A stretch of DNA of 6,301 bases from DATIJJ01 sp035478255 (lineage in GTDB: Bacteria; Pseudomonadota; Gammaproteobacteria; DSM-16500): the NCBI GenBank assembly GCA_035478255.1, contig DATIJV010000143.1, positions 1 through 6,301 of the forward strand, read 5' to 3'. The first letter of the stretch is position 1, and every line of letters starts with the position of its first letter. The notes below the pieces were generated by a model, which worked only from the letters and a program-made list of their open reading frames with translations, was not told the origin of the DNA and did not search any database. This document shows positions 5,612 through 6,301 of the stretch, piece by piece. Both the position numbers and the translations under genes were made by a program.

Positions 5612-5986
5612 TTGACTATGGTTAAGATTCCACGATTAGATGAATTGAAAAAAATGGGTTCCGGGTTAATTGATTCGGCCAAAACGGTCAATTTAAGCGG
5701 AATGGTAGACAAGTTGAAAACAGGAATTGAATCAGTCAGTCAAAAGACTGCTCCTTATTCGGGTTTGGGGGATGATCCTTTAGGAAAGTTAATTCAGGAT
5801 GCGAAGCTTGTTTTAAGCGAGTTGGCTGCGGCGAATTCTGCGTCAGCCGCTGCAATTAAAAAAATGCAAAATCAGTTGGCTGAGATAGAAAAAGTAGCGG
5901 CGGGGTATCAAAGACCGGCGGCGGCTGAAGAAGAGACATCTCAACAAAAATCAGAGGATAAGAATGATGAAAATAAACCCGCCTAA
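5612..5986 (+). CDS. Hypothetical alanine-rich, probably coiled-coil protein (124 aa)
   Basis: I do not recognise a family. The protein has a short amphipathic start (KIPRLDELKKMGSGLIDSAK) and a middle region with GLGDDPLGKL (51-60). A predicted helix or coiled coil follows at about 61-98, rich in alanine with leucine and isoleucine spacing, and then a hydrophilic E/K/D/N tail from about 101 that is probably disordered. There is no signal peptide or membrane span. The start is either TTG at 5612, five bases after AGAGG, or ATG at 5618, eleven bases after it; they differ by two residues. It lies 46 bases after trpS in the same direction, and its end overlaps the small membrane ORF at 5964, suggesting those two are coupled and may work together. 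Confidence 0.75.
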   Translation: MTMVKIPRLDELKKMGSGLIDSAKTVNLSGMVDKLKTGIESVSQKTAPYSGLGDDPLGKLIQDAKLVLSELAAANSASAAAIKKMQNQLAEIEKVAAGYQRPAAAEEETSQQKSEDKNDENKPA

Positions 5987-6092
5987 ATTGGATTTACGCC
6001 CGTACCATACGTTTGGACTCCCTTTGTTGGGTTTGATGGGGATGATTGCGTTGGCAGGGATTGCATTGACGGTTGTTTTGAGATTTATCTGA
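5964..6092 (+). CDS. Small single-span membrane protein (42 aa), unrecognised
   Basis: This ORF starts at ATG 5964 (a second ATG follows directly at 5967) and stops at TGA 6090-6092. AGAGG at 5953-5957 gives a good Shine-Dalgarno six bases upstream. It overlaps the end of the upstream gene by 23 bases in another frame, a common sign of translational coupling. The product has a polar, proline-containing amino end (KINPPKLDLRPYH) followed by one hydrophobic span at about 18-38 (LPLLGLMGMIALAGIALTVV) and a short RFI tail. This suits a small inner-membrane protein. The strong ribosome-binding site, hydrophobic span and coupling together make a chance ORF less likely. The function is unknown. Confidence 0.6.
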   Translation: MMKINPPKLDLRPYHTFGLPLLGLMGMIALAGIALTVVLRFI

Positions 6093-6131
6093 ATTAATAC
6101 TTCCCCAAATAAAAATTTATAATAACCGGAT

Positions 6132-6165
6132 GGTGGGCACGGCGATGAAGCTGCCGCAGCCCACC
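6132..6165. repeat. GGTGGGC hairpin, intergenic repeat
   Basis: GGTGGGC (6132-6138) pairs with GCCCACC (6159-6165), and inside it CGGC (6140-6143) pairs with GCCG (6153-6156), leaving a loop of about nine bases. The sequence GGTGGGC...GCCCACCCTACG resembles dispersed intergenic repeats seen in many proteobacterial genomes; I infer this from memory of the pattern. It lies about 40 bases after the small membrane ORF. No U-run follows, so an intrinsic terminator is not supported. Confidence 0.6.
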
Positions 6166-6172
6166 CTACGGC

Positions 6173-6200
6173 CTTTTCGCTTGGAGGAAGGGGAAAGGGG
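6173..6200 (+). repeat. 28-bp direct repeat, copy 2 (half of the hairpin repeat)
   Basis: This is identical to 209-236. Here only the loop side, right arm and purine tail are present. The left arm that makes the hairpin at 191-206 is absent, and the GGTGGGC-type repeat abuts it instead. It is therefore a truncated or recombined copy. Confidence 0.8.
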
Positions 6201-6241
6201 CACTGCCATTAAGTTAAGCGAAAGCTGATTAGAGCGTCATC

Positions 6242-6301
6242 CCGGAATTTACTCAGTCTTAATTCGCGCTTTTCGCGAATTTAGACTGAGTTAATGTCCG
6301 G
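6242..6301. repeat. 60-bp palindrome at the right edge
   Basis: The arm from CCGG at 6242 to CGCG at 6265-6268 pairs with CGCG at 6274-6277 through CCGG at 6298-6301, around the loop CTTTT. Pairing is near perfect over ACTCAGTCT and its complement, with few mismatches or indels near the outer ends. The bases just before it (GCGTCATCC) suggest the element is longer and that its right end lies beyond the window. The tip GCTTTTCGC is the same as in the hairpin at 191-229. Confidence 0.78.

Noticed and set aside
5521..5712. Minus-strand 63-codon ORF across the trpS end.
   Set aside because: It is antisense to trpS and the following gene, with no independent support.
6118..6123. TATAAT after the small membrane ORF.
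   Set aside because: No -35 at 16-18 bases and no gene downstream in the window; likely chance in A+T-rich sequence.
1..6301. CRISPR array, tRNA, rRNA, T-box or other known riboswitch.
   Set aside because: No regularly spaced direct repeats, no cloverleaf with a conserved T-loop sequence, and no recognisable riboswitch core was seen on either strand.

Overview
The window looks like a chromosomal segment of a gammaproteobacterium with modest G+C content. The main evidence is the gene order ftsY-ftsE-ftsX-rpoH on the minus strand with rsmD divergent from ftsY, which is a conserved gammaproteobacterial arrangement. The RpoH has the sigma-32-specific RpoH box. A lineage such as Legionellales/Coxiellaceae would fit the A+T-rich third positions, the palindromic intergenic repeats, the HrcA-type operator and a tryptophanyl-tRNA synthetase unlike that of enteric bacteria. 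That placement is inference; no marker in the window settles it.

Layout. Positions 1-253 lie downstream of rpoH and contain a strong hairpin repeat (191-229) and, perhaps, the last codons of a gene entering from the left edge. Positions 254-3723 (minus strand) hold ftsY (SRP receptor), ftsE and ftsX (divisome ABC-type complex, ATGA overlap) and rpoH (heat-shock sigma factor). Between ftsX and rpoH there is a perfect CIRCE operator (1120-1146), placed directly after a plausible sigma-70 promoter whose -35 lies inside ftsX. This places the heat-shock sigma factor under predicted HrcA repression.

On the plus strand, rsmD (16S rRNA m2G966 methyltransferase) is followed by a 167-bp near-perfect palindrome (4323-4489). 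Its left arm supplies the last codons and stop of rsmD, and its right arm supplies the Shine-Dalgarno sequence of the next gene, trpS. It resembles a MITE inserted between the two genes and could fold the trpS ribosome-binding site into a stem. After trpS come a 124-aa alanine-rich, probably coiled-coil protein and an overlapping 42-codon ORF for a single-span membrane peptide with a good ribosome-binding site.

Positions 6093-6301 carry no evident gene. They hold a mosaic of repeats: a GGTGGGC-type hairpin, a half copy of the hairpin repeat seen at 191-236, and a 60-bp palindrome that runs to the window edge.

Functionally, the minus-strand cluster joins membrane protein targeting, cell division and the heat-shock response. 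The plus-strand genes concern ribosome modification and tRNA charging. The most notable signals are CIRCE on rpoH and the palindrome fused to both the 3' end of rsmD and the ribosome-binding site of trpS.
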